A stretch of DNA of 64,000 nt from Girardinichthys multiradiatus (Eukaryota; Chordata; Actinopteri; Cyprinodontiformes; Goodeidae): positions 8,793,740-8,857,739 of the forward strand of contig NC_061804.1 in assembly GCF_021462225.1 (NCBI RefSeq). Reading direction: 5' to 3'. Positions 33,094-44,559 of this stretch are shown here, in pieces. Made by a program: the position numbers and the translations under genes. The stretch's first letter is position 1; every line of letters begins with the position of its first letter. The notes under the pieces were generated by a model that did no database searches, was not told where the DNA came from, and worked only from the letters and a program-made list of their open reading frames with translations.

Positions 33094-33761
33094 AGTTTGG
33101 AGCATAGAGTCACACTTCTAGGTCTCCCTCTTTTTTCCGTTCATTGCCAGTCAGCTGGCTGAAAAAAGGCTCTTACTTTCCTTAGCTATGACTGGCACGT
33201 CTGTAAAGCAGCAGGTTAGCTCCCAGAGCAGATAACCTGACTAATTAACAAGCCACTCTCAGCTGGTTACTCTGCAAAGAGCACCACAAAAAGTACTAAC
33301 GTGTGTTTATTCTGTTTTTTCTCAAGTCAGTTAATTAACGTTAAAAACAACAATGTTTTTATGTGAAATTAATAAAATGTATGTTGGAATATATTTTGCA
33401 GCAATAGAATTGTTTTTTTTAAATGAAAAAATGTGTTGCTTAAGGTTTTATTTAGCATTTCAATCTGAATACAGTGAATTGTTTTCCCTACCCTTTTGTC
33501 AGGGTGGGAGAAACCCAGCTTATAAATATCTTTAGCTGAATTGATCTGGATAGACTAGATGAAATGGCTGATTCTTATTTTAAACAGTAATAACTCTCAC
33601 CTGCGCTCTGCTTATCTCTGTATGTATGGCAATGAACCCGCCCCCAAAATAGGCTTCAAACCGAGAAACACTGTGGTGATGCTGTTGAGCCGGGGTATTT
33701 TTACTAAAGTTATATCACTAGCCCATGAAGGTGGATTCAACGTCACCTTACTTCCTTCACC
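33094..33761. other. No recognisable gene
   Basis: Unassigned. The block GAGCAGATAACCTGACTAAT near 33227 resembles GAGCAGATAGCCCAACTAAT near 48793, a weak sign of an old shared repeat. Confidence 0.35.
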
Positions 33762-33763
33762 TA

Positions 33764-34162
33764 CAGTACAGACCAAAAGTTTGGACTCACCTTCTCATTC
33801 AAAGAGTTTTCTTTATTTTCATGACTATGAATATTGTAGCTTCACACTGAAGACATCAAAACTATGAATTAACACATGTGGAATTATATACTGAACAAAA
33901 AAGTGTGACTACCTCTTGAAGCTCATCAACAGAATGCCAAGAGTGTTCAGAGCAGTAATCAAAGCAAAAGGTGGCTACTCTGAAGAACCTAGAATATAAG
34001 ACATATTTTCAGTTGTTTCACACTTTTTTGTTCAGTATATAATTCCACATGTGTTAATTCATAGTTTTGATGCCTTCAGTGTGAAGCTACAATATTCATA
34101 GTCATGAAAATAAAGACAACTCTTTGAATGAGAAGGTGTGTCCAAACCTTTGATCTGTACTG
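33764..34162 (+). mobile_element. Tc1-type hairpin MITE
   Basis: Inverted repeats of about 145 bp at both ends (CAGTACAGACCAAAAGTTTG on the left; the right is its near-perfect inverse) enclose about 110 bp. TA duplications flank it at 33762-33763 and 34163-34164. The interior still codes the end of a Tc1 transposase on the plus strand, KLINRMPRVFRAVIKAKGGY, so this is a deletion derivative of an autonomous element. A transcript would fold into a long hairpin. Confidence 0.92.
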
Positions 34163-34164
34163 TA

Positions 34165-34724
34165 CAAACAGCTGTACCCTTGAATTTATACTCTTTGGTT
34201 TTCATTGTTCACCATCAGATCCTACTGTTTGTCATGCCAAGCCTGTTACTACCAGCTCCATGTCTGTATTCCTGCCTGTGTTTCCATGTCCTGTCGTTCT
34301 CCTGTAAGTTACCAATTGTATCAATTAAAAACTACTTAAAAAAACTCTCAACTCACCATGCAGCTCCCCACTCTGATCTGCACGTTGGTCCAACCAAAAC
34401 CCAGCTTAACATGACAAGTCAGGATAATTCATCAGCCTGGTCTCCTTGTTGGGGTTATTTATCCACTTCATAGGATTGGTTGAAATGACAAACCTTTTGT
34501 CCCATTACTTGTTTTTATAAATAATGTTGCCAATCAGCTAACAGAAATTACATCGTGACACGTTAACTGTTTAAAGTCTCTGCTTCTCACAAAATATATT
34601 TGTCCACTTTTTTTACGCTTTTAATACACGGAAGTTGCATTGATTCCGTTTAAACTATGGTGTGTAGTTTCTCTCTAAGGAGGCATAGACATTGTGCAAG
34701 GGCTTACTACCAGGGGCAGTTGAA
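34165..34724. other. No recognisable feature
   Basis: Unassigned A/T-rich sequence without repeat boundaries. Confidence 0.4.
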
Positions 34725-34990
34725 TCTATCAATCAGTAGGCGAGAGGCAGGGTACACCCTGGACAGGTCGCCAGTCCTTCACAGAGACACAATATTGACA
34801 ACCTTGCACACACTCAAAGCTAATGTGATCTAGATTGGCCGATTAACCTCACATGGATGTTTATATACTGGGAAGAATCTGGAGTTCCTTTAGAAAACCC
34901 ATGCATGCACTAGGAGAACATGCAGAGTCCACCTAGAAAGGCCGGGGATTTGAAACCAGGACTGCCTTGTCAGGTCCAAAAGCGTCACCA
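34725..34990 (+). repeat. CAGTCAGTCAG-family repeat, diverged 3' part
   Basis: The order GGCGAGAGGCAGGGTACACC, CTGGACAGGTCGCCAGTCC, GATTAACCTCACATG, AACCCATGCATGCACTAGGA and GAACATGCAGAGTCC follows the extended form of the abundant fish repeat also present at 10411. The 5' CAGTCAG head is replaced or lost. Confidence 0.65.
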
Positions 34991-35234
34991 TTACTGGGCC
35001 TCCATGCTATCTGGAATATTATTGCAGCCACTGATGTTACTAATCTGCATTTTCCTCTCAACTCTCTCTTTTCCACCAGCATGACCTCTCCACCTCTCTC
35101 CATGACCTTTAGGATCATAGTCACTAAGATCTATTTCAGGTTTGAGCTTAAGAAATTGTGAAAGTCCATCTGTATGGCTAAATAAATCATTGGCTTGCAT
35201 GGTACCTGCAATTTTATAGTCTATCAAATAAAAG
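34991..35234. other. No recognisable feature
   Basis: Short unassigned interval. Confidence 0.35.
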
Positions 35235-35315
35235 CACAAATTTTTTTATGCGATATTGCCCTCCTTGATATTGCGATGATGATTGCAATCCGATACAGTG
35301 TGCAGCTCTAACCAC
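35235..35315 (-). repeat. hAT-type terminal remnant
   Basis: The block TTTATGCGATATTGCC, GATATTGCGATGATGATTGC and CAGTGTGCAGCTCTAAC is, on the minus strand, similar to the common GGGCTGCACGATATTGC terminus of fish hAT elements. Only one end is visible. Confidence 0.45.
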
Positions 35316-35879
35316 CTAATAAGTGTAGTCTTTTCTATCAAAGGTTATGCATGTCCTCTGTGGAGTACAGCAGCACTTCTTGCATTAAATCCTATGTCTC
35401 TGTATGTTGGCAATGTTTCTGTCATGCAGGTCAAGTTCTTGAAAATAGGCAGCTAAACCTCTTGTTTTGGTGATCTTCCAGGTTGTTCAGCAGGACTTTT
35501 TCTACCAGATTTTTTCTAGCTTATTTATTGTTTGTTGAGAAATGTCCAAGTGGTTTTTGATGTTATTTTTCTTTTGGAAACATGGTTGTTCTACTGCAAT
35601 AAAGTGTGAGTTATGTTGAAGCAAAGCACTGGTTCTGTTCTGGTCCGTCAGTGTATCTATTGTTATCCTACCATGTTGTCAAAGATTGTATCTCCTGCAG
35701 GATGGTGCCTGACCAGTGCTGATTCAATAAGATGTAGCACTGATGGCTCCTTCTTTACTGCATGAGCTGGGTGAACACTGGCATCAGTCTCTGTTTGCCT
35801 GCTTCCACACATGTAAAAAATGCATAAAGAATAAAAGCAATGGAGGATAAAAGTAATTAGAGAAGAGTTGTGTCCTCCT

Positions 35880-36250
35880 TTGTGACTGTTTCCCATTTGC
35901 TCTGTTGTTCACAGCATAAATCTCTCTTTGATTTCTCACTTTCTGGAAGATGAATTGTGTCATTAATTGGAATTGAAATGCTGAACATTCTAATGAGCCC
36001 CTGCATACATTGTCTTGCTCATGCTCATTTTTCATGAGCCAAAGCACTTTTTGCATCAAGCCCAAGGGGTCATTTTCAATTAATCCCAAGGCATACTGTG
36101 ATTGGCTCCCAAGTTCTGACTTTTTAGAAGAAGAAAATCCATTATTTATTTGCTTTTCTTACACATTGTTTGCTTGGAGCCTTTCTTTCACCTACTTCCT
36201 GCCAATAAAATGCCTCCCTTGGCTTTATTTATGAAAATTGAGGTGAAAGG
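35880..36250. other. Possible conserved non-coding element
   Basis: This stretch has no transposon hallmark and is unusually rich in short developmental-type motifs: GTCATTAATTGGAATTG (homeodomain-like), TCAATTAATCCC, repeated CATGCTCA/CATGAGCC inverted motifs near 36015-36045, and GCCAATAAAATG. Such composition is common in vertebrate enhancers. I cannot test conservation, so this is only a flag. Confidence 0.25.
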
Positions 36251-36412
36251 CATTAGTAATCATGAGTCATGTCCTCTTTCTTTCCCCCCTTCGGCTGGTA
36301 AGCTGTGACCACCAGCTGACAGATTAAGCCTTTTGTGCAACAAGGGCCCAAAGAATGATCTGACATATTTTCTTGTGTCTGTTTTAATGTTGAGTCAATG
36401 CAGCACAGGTGA

Positions 36413-37745
36413 TACAGTGGCTACTAAAAGTCTGCGCACCCCTGGTAAAATGCCAGGTTTCTGTGATGTAAACAACTGAGACCACAATGCATCATTTCAA
36501 AACGTTTTCTACCTTTAATGTGACATTTATCTTTAACATTCAGAGAAAAACGTTAGAGAAAAACGAGAAAAAAGTTAGTTAATAAACATAAAGATAAAAA
36601 CTTTAAAAAGAAGTGCAATAACCCAATTATGCACACCCTTAAAGTAATACTTTGCTGAATAAGCCGTTGATTTAATTTCAGCATTCGGTCTTATTTGGTA
36701 CACACCTGCTATCAGTTACAGTGAATCTGATGAACCAGAAAGTTGTTCAGCTGTCTCAGTCGAACCTTGCTGACATTTGCTCAGTTGCATCCTTTAACTA
36801 AAGCCACAGTTTGCAGAGAGGTTACAAATGCTTCAAAGGATCTTATTGTACAAAGACATCAATCAGCAGAAGTGCACAAAGAAGGTCTACAGCACATGGT
36901 GCAGTGAAGACAGTCGCCAATCATTTAAGAAAATTTGGGACAACAGTGACATTAGAGGAACTGGTGGTTTCTCAAAAATAGTTGAAAAGACAAGAACACA
37001 AACTGGTCAGGGAAGCCAAGAAGCTGACAGCAACACTGAAGGAACTGGGAAATTTCAGCTCAGTAGTGACAACTAAGAGTAAGATTGTAAAATAGAAGCC
37101 TGTTCATCTAAGGGAAACATCAAGATTTGGATCAAACCTTCTAAAACCTTGTGGTAGAATGCATCCTGGTCTGTTGGAACCAAACCTAAACTTTAGGTTC
37201 CCAAGTCTAACAAGTAGGCTTGACACAAAATAACACACAAGACATAGTGGTGGCAGCATCACGATCTGGAGTTACCTTTCTTCAGGTGGAACTAACTGAA
37301 TACCAGTTCTGATACAAAATCCTAAGATATCTGCTAAACAAGAAGAAGGGTTTATTTTTCAACTGAAGTGAATCCAAACTTACAGACTGATTTCATGAGA
37401 GGAAGAGTTAAAGTTTTGGAATGGCCTAGTCAAAGTTTGGAACTAAATCTAACAGAATAATATGTGCAGTCACCTGAAGAGAGCTGTGGAAAAGAGATTT
37501 GGGAAACCTTTGCAAAGCAGTGTGGACAAATATTGATAAGTGAAGATGTGAATGTTGAAATGAAACAAAAGGTGTGTTTACCACAAATTAGTTTAAAGGT
37601 CTGTACATTTATGCTACCAGATTATTGCACTTGTTAAGTTTTTTTCCTTCTAACCGATTTCTCTTACTGGAAAAAGTTTTGGAAAATGTTTCTAAGTGAT
37701 TTATGATGGTCTGATTTTTATACATCATAAAACTGGTGTGTGAAC
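36413..37745 (+). mobile_element. Decayed Tc1-type transposon
   Basis: The left end ATACAGTGGCTACTAAAAGT, CTGCGCACCCCTGG and the internal CCCAATTATGCACACCC are Tc1-family end signatures. The body keeps recognisable DNA of a transposase on the plus strand (for example CATAGTGGTGGCAGCATCAC near 37239 and TGGCCTAGTCAAAGTTTGGA near 37422) but no usable frame. Only an 82-codon fragment (36828-37076) stays open. Confidence 0.7.
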
Positions 37746-37965
37746 AGGGATGTTTGGGGTTTTTGAGAGCCTATTGTGCATATTCACCTTTCATAAAGCT
37801 GTTCACTTGTCTGTTGGCTTAATATTTTTAGGTGGAAATGTATGGCTTAATTATGAGCAGTCAGTGTCTAACCTGCAGAAGACTGTTAAGGTAATTGGTA
37901 CTCAGAGCAGGGCTGATTTAAGAGCAAATTTCTTGTTTGGGAAAGACCTCAACATATTATATCAC

Positions 37966-38148
37966 GGGTGCAGCGATGGTGGCGCAGGGGTACAGCGCGC
38001 GACCCATTTACAGAGGTCTTAGTGCTCGGCGCAGGCTGTCACAGGTTTGAGTTCCTTCCCCTCTCTCCACCCCATTTCCTGTAATCTCATTATCCAAAAA
38101 ATCTGAAAAATAAAGGCTATTAGTGTCTAAAAAGAATTACAAAAAAAC
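37966..38148 (+). mobile_element. tRNA-derived SINE with 10-bp target duplication
   Basis: An A box (TGGCGCAGGGGTA) near 37979 and a B box (GGTTTGAGTTCC) near 38044 form an RNA polymerase III promoter. The body is followed by TTTCCTGTAATCTCATT, AAATAAAGGCTATTAGTG and an A-rich tail. Direct repeats ATTATATCAC (37956-37965) and ATTAAATCAC (38149-38158) agree in 9 of 10 bases. The layout matches an abundant fish SINE family and differs from the SINE at 6092 and 62599. Confidence 0.88.
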
Positions 38149-38158
38149 ATTAAATCAC

Positions 38159-38577
38159 ACTGCTGTAGCACTACATTAATACAGTGTACAAAGTAAAACA
38201 CTTTTATTAGTTTTTACTGGTATATTTACTTTATGAAGTTGTAGAACAGCTGTTCTGTACGTTTTGTCAAAACACATTTAACTGGAACTACTGTACATAG
38301 AGACAGTGATGGAACTGCTTCCAGCATTAATATATGGGACGCCACTGGTGCCAAAATGTGCAGACATGATGTTTGTTGCTGGACCCAAAAGACTTAAGGG
38401 AGAGAGCATGCCCTGGAATTTCCCTACAGTCATATTGGAATGGGTTTCTCCTTCAAAAATAGTTCCTCTTCCACTTCCTCCACCTCTCGATCATCTCCTT
38501 CATGCCAGCCAGAACTCCTCAAACACAAAAAAACTGTTGTAGGTTTCATTTTAGCATTCAGTAGCAATGTTTTTACT
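38159..38577. other. No recognisable feature
   Basis: Unassigned interval between a SINE and a Tc1 remnant. Confidence 0.35.
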
Positions 38578-39712
38578 CTGCTGTGAAAAAGTATTTGCAC
38601 TTAACAGATTTTTGTGTTTTGCTTTTTGTGAAAGTATGATTCCCCTCTTGTTAGAACGTGAACTAACCATGACTAACTATATTTTTTTGGTTCAGTTTTA
38701 CTAGCCACACCCTGGCCAGATTACTGCCAACCTCTACAATCAGTATATCACTTGAATAGAACCAGTTTAACAACATGAAGTAGGCTAAAAAACATTTAAA
38801 AACAGTAGAGAAACAAAGTCAGCCAACTCTGTCAGTCTGTAAGGCTTTTGGACTTCAGAGAACCAGAGTGAGAATCCTTATCCACAGATGGAGAAAACAT
38901 GGAGCAGTGGAGAACCTTGACAAGAGTGGCCGGTCTACCAAAGTTACTCCAAGAGCACATCAGAGACTCATCCAGGAGGCCACAGTAGAACCCAGAACAA
39001 CATCTAAACCTTTGCAGACCTCATTTGTCTCAGTGAAGGTCAGAGCTCATGATTCAATAATAAGAAAGAGAGACTGGGCAAAAATGGTCTCCATGGGTGA
39101 GTTCCAAGATGAAAACACGGCTAACTCAAAATAATGAAATGGCCCTTCTCACATTTACCAGAAACTTTATCTTGATGATTCCCCAGACTTTTGAAAAAAT
39201 ATATTTGGAAACCTTTTGGAAGGTGTGCATCCTGTTACAACACAGCACTTCAGAATGGGTCATTCAAACATGGTGGTGGTAGTGTGATGGTCTGGGGGGG
39301 CTCTGTTGCTTCAGGACCTTTATGACCTGCCATAATTGATGGAACCATGAAATCTGCTCTATATCATAAAGTCCTGAAGGAGAACTTCCGGTCATCAGTT
39401 TGTTAGCTTTAGCTCAAGAACACCTGAGTTATGGAGCAGGACAATGATCCAAAGTCTCCCAGTAAGTCCACCTCATTATGGCTCAAAAAACTAAAATGAT
39501 GGGTTTGGAGTGGCCTAGTGGCCTAGACTTGATGTTCAAACTCTTTAGATGCAATAGCATGATCTACTCATGATTTCATGTGACTATGTTAACTCAGATT
39601 TTCTTTATCTGATATTAACATTTATTTGAGAAACTGAAACATTTAACTGTGAAGAAATACTGAAAAACAGAAGAAATCTGTATGAGGGTAAATACTTTTT
39701 CCTGGCTCTGCA
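38578..39712 (+). mobile_element. Decayed Tc1-type transposon
   Basis: The ends GCTGTGAAAAAGTATTTGCA and AAATACTTTTTCCTGGCTCT are inverted repeats typical of another fish Tc1 family. The plus strand keeps an 88-codon DNA-binding region (LIHRWRKHGAVENLDKSGRS, TPRAHQRLIQEATVEPRTTS, 38868-39134). Downstream, CATGGTGGTGGTAGTGTGAT and GAGCAGGACAATGATCC preserve the catalytic-domain DNA, but stops and frameshifts are many. Confidence 0.82.
38868..39134 (+). pseudogene. Tc1 transposase DNA-binding domain fragment
   Basis: The open fragment MRILIHRWRKHGAVENLDK to about residue 50 corresponds to the paired-like helix-turn-helix part of Tc1 transposases: the GRSTKVTPR motif and RLIQEATVEPRTT are typical. 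After about residue 55 the protein loses similarity. It is part of the remnant at 38578-39712. Confidence 0.75.
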
Positions 39713-41261
39713 CATAGAAATAATGCTTCCGTTCTACTGAAAGTGACTAAGATTTAGAGCGTTTTGCACATTTTTGCAGGGTTTGTGAGTGGAGAAGTTG
39801 GAACAAATTAATTTGTCATTATTTTAATGGGTCAACTGTACCCACTACAGGCACCCTCTTTATAACCACTGATTCAATACCACTAAATGAAGGAACACTC
39901 ATACAAAATATACCTTTGGAGAAATGCCAATACACTGTTGCTATTAGTGGTAAGACATGTGAAGAAAAGAATAGATAGCAGTGGGTGTTTCTCTAGTGAA
40001 AATCTGTTATAGCCCGGCTGAAGCACTCAGCAGGCATTTTCCTACTGGCTTGTACAACACAGTATCTGACCACACACTCCTGCTGGCGAACATAATGTAA
40101 TCCGTCTGTCTCCTCCTCTAAACACACTCAGTCCTTGCAAATCCTTTCCCCCCTTCAATTTAATCAGGAAACACTGCATCAACAAGCTGTCTGTTTCATT
40201 ATTTGTTTTTAAGTTACTCTTTGCACACACACAACAGGCAGGATTAATATTCCATTTTGCTTTTCCTGAACCCATAGTTAGGAATTACCATGGATAGTTA
40301 TCATTAAAGTCAACTCCGGTGGTTGGTATAGCAACAGGCTCACAAGGTACTTTAAAATAAATTCAGTTCTTAGTCATCCTCTTTGGTGCAAGATGAGGAT
40401 TTTTTTAAAAGCGCTCATCATTAGATGTTATGATACCCCTTTGTAAAACAAAAATAATATTCTTAGGAAGAAGAAAACATGAAAAGCACATCTGGACACT
40501 AGTGTTTTTTTTTTTTCTTCCTAAAAACAAGAACGGAGATCCTCCTCCAGAGCTGTTGATGGTGGGCTGCGTGCGTCACTCACATCTCCTGTGGCTCAAT
40601 GTGTGACTGAAGGAGATGAACTTCAATTATATCAAATTAAAATGAATTGAGGGAAATAAGCTTTATAATAAGTTAGTTTCAATAGAGATTTACAGTTGGG
40701 ACTTGAAATGTGATTTCAGAGGGCAGCAGTCAGTCTCCGAGTTAATCTTGTTTGTTTCTCTGTAATTGTCACTGAGGACCTCACAGCTATGATGTGTGTA
40801 TCTAATAATTCTGAATGCTGAGTTTATAAAGTAACTATTCAAAGTATATTTTTCACTGCCATACTTAGAGGATATGCTTGTGTTTTCAAATTCACAGAAA
40901 CATGAACACTGTCGGCATTTTTACTATGTTGATTGAAACGTTAAGGAGTTCCTAAAGTAATCACAAGTAATTTGAGAGGGTAAAGGAATGTGAAACCTGT
41001 TCTTATCCCCAGTGGTCCAAGCAAAAATGACCCCACAGCACTCCACCTCCAGTTGAATAGTACTATAATGAATCAAGTAAATGAAGTGTGAAAGCACCGG
41101 AAAACATACAGGAGAACTCCTAATTAGGAAAATTGTGATATTAAGATTAGTACTTTACACCACTTCCTCCTTACGCAACTGTTTTTTCCAACTTCCCAGT
41201 GTTACTTTAAATCCTGGTGTAGTGAACCTGGATGTTGTTGCAAACCGATGCTTCTTAAATC
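39713..41261. other. No recognisable gene
   Basis: No mobile-element ends or protein domains were recognised. The interval 40540-40620 (CCTCCTCCAGAGCTGTTGAT, GTGACTGAAGGAGATGAACT) is more complex than its surroundings and may be unique host DNA. Confidence 0.35.
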
Positions 41262-41318
41262 AGAATATTATTGGAAAGTTAATTTATTTCCGGAATTAAA
41301 TTCAGAAAGTGAAACCCT
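41262..41318. repeat. Old Tc1-type transposon terminal segment, copy 3 (short)
   Basis: CAGAATATTATTGGAAAGTT, then AATTTATTTCCGGAATTAAA, matches the start of the repeat at 27233 and 178. Similarity ends after GTGAAACCC. Confidence 0.5.
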
Positions 41319-41484
41319 TTGGTTTTTCATTATTCCTTGCTGATTCCTCCTGTTTGGTAATGCCTGGTTCACACGGCAAGATTTTAAAATTGGCTGATTT
41401 TCAAAACCTGAGAGACCCGACACGTGACGATAAAAAATCGTAGATATGACAGATTTGGTCCTACAGTGCGTGGTATCCAGTAAA

Positions 41485-42496
41485 GTTGGGCAAATGGACG
41501 AATTTATCGACCAACGACAATAGACAGAGCCCCTAAATGGTTGTTTTATTAGAGCGATGTGTTTTGGTCTTTTTGGGCCCACAGGTTAAGGGCAAAACAT
41601 GGTCGGATGTAGCCTACTAGCATAGCATACTCAGCCGGACGGTGGACACGTAAATGCTCATGGAAGTTTGTTGTGCATTTATACATCTGCACAAGCGGCA
41701 CAACGCTTTAGTTACTTCCTGTGGTTTACCTCTTTCATCCAGTTTAAAGCCAAAGTTGTCACGGTTTATGTAGCAGAGGACCCCAGAATGCAGACGGACA
41801 GGCAGCATGACGGTAGGTAAAGTTTAATCTTGGAAAAACAAAAACTCACTCATAAGATGAGGGAGGAACAAAACAAAAAATAGGCAGGCAAGACAAATTA
41901 CCGGCTGAAAACAGGGTGATATAATCCGAAATGTTTCCGCTAGGAATGAACAGAACAGATGTGAATATATGGAGCAAGAACCAGGTGAAACGAGGAGACT
42001 GAATGCTTAGTGCAAGTGAACCGAAGGAAGATGATTGAAAACAGACAGGAGAGAACAAAACGTGGCTGGAGCAAAACAGAGACTCTTGAATACAAACTAA
42101 TAGAAACACAACTAGCAAACCATGAAAGTAAAGCATCACCAGAAACATGATCCAAAAAGCTAACTTTACAAAATATGAACTAGAAGACAAAAACTAAAGA
42201 ATGACCAGGAAAATATTAAACAGAAACTGTGAAAAACATAAGAGGAAAAACCTGCAACCAAAGCCCAAACAACCCCAAATCATAACAAAAGTAATCCCAA
42301 ATAGGCGACTTCGTATTTTTTTTTATAACTAGATCCTCCATTTTTGGACATTTGTGTTCAAAATTGGCAAATCAGTCCATGGCTGTTTACATTGCTCCGC
42401 CCAAAAAAAGTCAAAACCACCTGAGCGAATCTATCGCCCATTGTCATTTGTTGGACTGATGAATATCGGTTGGAAAAATGTTGTATATCGCCCAAC
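41485..42496. mobile_element. hAT-like insertion within Harbinger-like copy 1
   Basis: The inserted block starts GTTGGGCAAATGG and ends TATCGCCCAAC, giving inverted ends GTTGGGC/GCCCAAC. Near both ends there are ATTTATCGACCAACGACAAT- and CTATCGCCCATTGTCATTTG-like segments that are inverted relative to each other. The family resembles fish hAT elements that begin GTTGGGCGATAT. I could not establish a clean 8-bp duplication. About 531 bp of its length is the LTR-like insertion. Confidence 0.45.
41757..42287 (-). mobile_element. Solo LTR-like element with 5-bp target duplication
   Basis: On the minus strand it runs from TGTTATGATTTGGGG to AACCGTGACA, i.e. TG...CA. Perfect direct repeats AAAGT flank it at 41752-41756 and 42288-42292. 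It aligns along its whole length with the plus-strand unit at 3293-3833. No internal region is attached, so it fits a solo LTR left by recombination or a non-coding member of the family. The frames at 41846-42190 and 41940-42155 are chance. Confidence 0.75.
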
Positions 42497-42808
42497 CTTA
42501 GTGCCCAGCCGCATGGCAAGCACAACACACCACACGAACAGATTACACTCACACATTCAGATGTCAGATGGGAAATCTCGCTAACCCTCAAATTAAAACG
42601 TAGGTTCACAGTAATTTCCTTCCGTGTTTCCGTGATTGGCTATACATTCAACTACATCTGCTAGTTTGTCCTCAGGGAACACCCACACGGTAGGATATCG
42701 GGCCAAGACAGTCCAACATGTTGAACATCTCCGATTTGAGGTCGGAGTGTTCCCGATGTCCTTCTGCGCAGACTAGACTACTCTTAACACACCACACACA
42801 GCAGGAAT

Positions 42809-43029
42809 ATGGTAATGGATTTTTTTGTGTCTCCACTGCTCTGTCCAGTTATCTGCCCTTGTTACAGTTCTGTTCCCGAGTTTTTGTATGTTTTCTTATT
42901 AAATTACATTTATTTTCCCACGACCACATTCTGCACATAGGTCCTTCCTCCAATACATCATGACAAAAATATAATATAAGACCAATATAAACAATACTTT
43001 AATTACAGAAATTTTATGTTATGGAGTTT
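42809..43029. other. No recognisable feature
   Basis: Short A/T-rich interval between the Harbinger-like copy and a Tc1 remnant. Confidence 0.35.
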
Positions 43030-43275
43030 TCAGCATGGGGAAGACTGCTGGCTAGACAGTCAATGACACCCTCCACAAGTAGGTGAGCCATGAAAGTTCA
43101 TTGCAAAATAAGCTGGCTATTCAGTGAGTGCTGTATCCAAGATTGGAATGGAGGTTTTAGTGGAAGAAATAAGTGTGTTAAAAAAGTTTCACAAGTGACA
43201 GGGATTATCACAGCCTTGAGAAGATTATAAAGTACAGCCCAGGGAGATTCACAAGGTGTGGACAGCTTGGATGGC
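43030..43275 (+). pseudogene. Tc1 transposase N-terminal remnant
   Basis: The DNA keeps the order of a fish Tc1 transposase start: GGGGAAGACTGCTGGCTAGA, CAGTCAATGACACCCTCCAC, GAGTGCTGTATCCAAGATTG, GTGGAAGAAATAAGTGTG and GGAGATTCACAAGG. It corresponds to the DNA-binding half of the protein. Stops and indels are frequent, and neither terminal repeat is recognisable. Confidence 0.6.
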
Positions 43276-43620
43276 CAGATCTGGGTATGTTGGCATTTGT
43301 GTTGAATGTTCTCCATTACTTCTTTCTGTACATTGGAACATCAGATTTTTGACATTTCTTTTGAAACCATTTTTAATTCCCTCAGTCTTCTTTCTGGTCA
43401 GATTTCTGGGTAATGATGTTCTCACCATGTGGACCCGATGAGAACATCAGCTCTGTGTTAATTAAGCTGTTTTAAATGTGGAGGGTGTCCTAATTTATTC
43501 TTCATCAGAAACTGCTTTTTCATTACATTTTACGGAATATTTTATAACTTTTAGTTGTTGTTGTTTATTGACAATACTTGAATTTTTCAATATCTTTAAA
43601 TCTGATATTTAAGTATCAAT
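43276..43620. other. No recognisable feature
   Basis: Unassigned sequence before the MITE at 43621. Confidence 0.35.
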
Positions 43621-44196
43621 AGCTGGGTTTCCATTACAAATGTGCGCAAAACTTTGTCGATATTCTGCCAATGTTGAAAAGGCAATTTTGCAATTGCGTT
43701 GTGTCCATTAAATAAGAAATACAATTAAAATCACAAGTGAGAAGGTTTGTTCACGCTATAACTCATTAAAAAACATGGCAGCGATGGATGGCCGCTTTAC
43801 GATCTTAGGAAATGCTTGCATTTCTTTGCTTTTTGGAATCTAAAATGCTGGTAATGCTCCTGTAGCAAACTACTTTTAAAAAATACTCCGTCTCCTGGTG
43901 AATCCAAACATGTCGTGTCATCATCCTCCTGCTACTTCCTATCGTCTTCTTCGTCTTTTCGCCAGTAGTACCATCCAGGTGTCGATCACGTGACTCGCGT
44001 GATGCGAAAAAAGTGTTTCCACTGTAGTTTTGCGAAATACACCAATTTCGATACGGCCAAAAAACCACCTCATCCTAGCGCAAAACCTTTTGATCAAAAA
44101 ACAGGAGTTTTTTTTTTAATGGCCATGTTTCCGTTAGGTGTTTTTTTTTTCCGTAATTACAATTTGCACAATTTGAGGGTGAATGGAAATGCAGCT
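43621..44196. mobile_element. MITE with AGCTG...CAGCT ends
   Basis: The left end AGCTGGGTTTCCATTACA and the right end (inverse AGCTGCATTTCCATTC) form an imperfect inverted repeat of about 16 bp in a 576-bp unit. It holds CACGTGACTCGCGTGATGCG and AAAAAGTGTTTCCACTG, which I recognise as a recurrent fish repeat. The flanks (CAAT on the left, CAAA on the right) do not give a clear duplication, so the superfamily is left open. No coding sequence. Confidence 0.6.
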
Positions 44197-44559
44197 CAAA
44201 TGTCCAAATATGTGAGAAAACTCACAGATTGATATAGGGCGTCACAACTCTTTTATGGTTGTAGCTATAAAACCGCCTCCCTGCTTTATGATCATTTTAC
44301 TTTCTTCTTGTTATCATTGCCGTTCTGACATTATCCTAACCCACTGAGGTTTTTTTGTATGCCTGCTTTGAGACCTTTGACCTTACACAAAACACTGACG
44401 TCTTGTCATGCTTCGACCATTTTCAAGTCACTACTGTTATGAAATAAAACATTAAGAGAGAAAAGAGCAGAGGGTGGATGTTCAGCTGTCACTCTAACAC
44501 ATACTGTCCAAGTGTTGAATGGGAATGCTCACTGGCAGCTCAGTGTCTGTAGGCTGTGA

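Larger units (their letters stand above)
41361..42808. mobile_element. Harbinger-like MITE, copy 1, with nested insertions
   Basis: The left end TGCCTGGTTCACAC is preceded by TAA. The segment 41361-41450 matches 58096-58183, and 42508-42808 matches 58497-58840 (GGGAACACCCACACGGTAGG, GGATATCGGGCCAAGACAGT, CCAACATGTTGAACATC). The right terminus seen in copy 2 is missing here. Copy 2 has 3-bp TTA duplications, which supports the PIF/Harbinger superfamily. There is no transposase. Confidence 0.7.
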
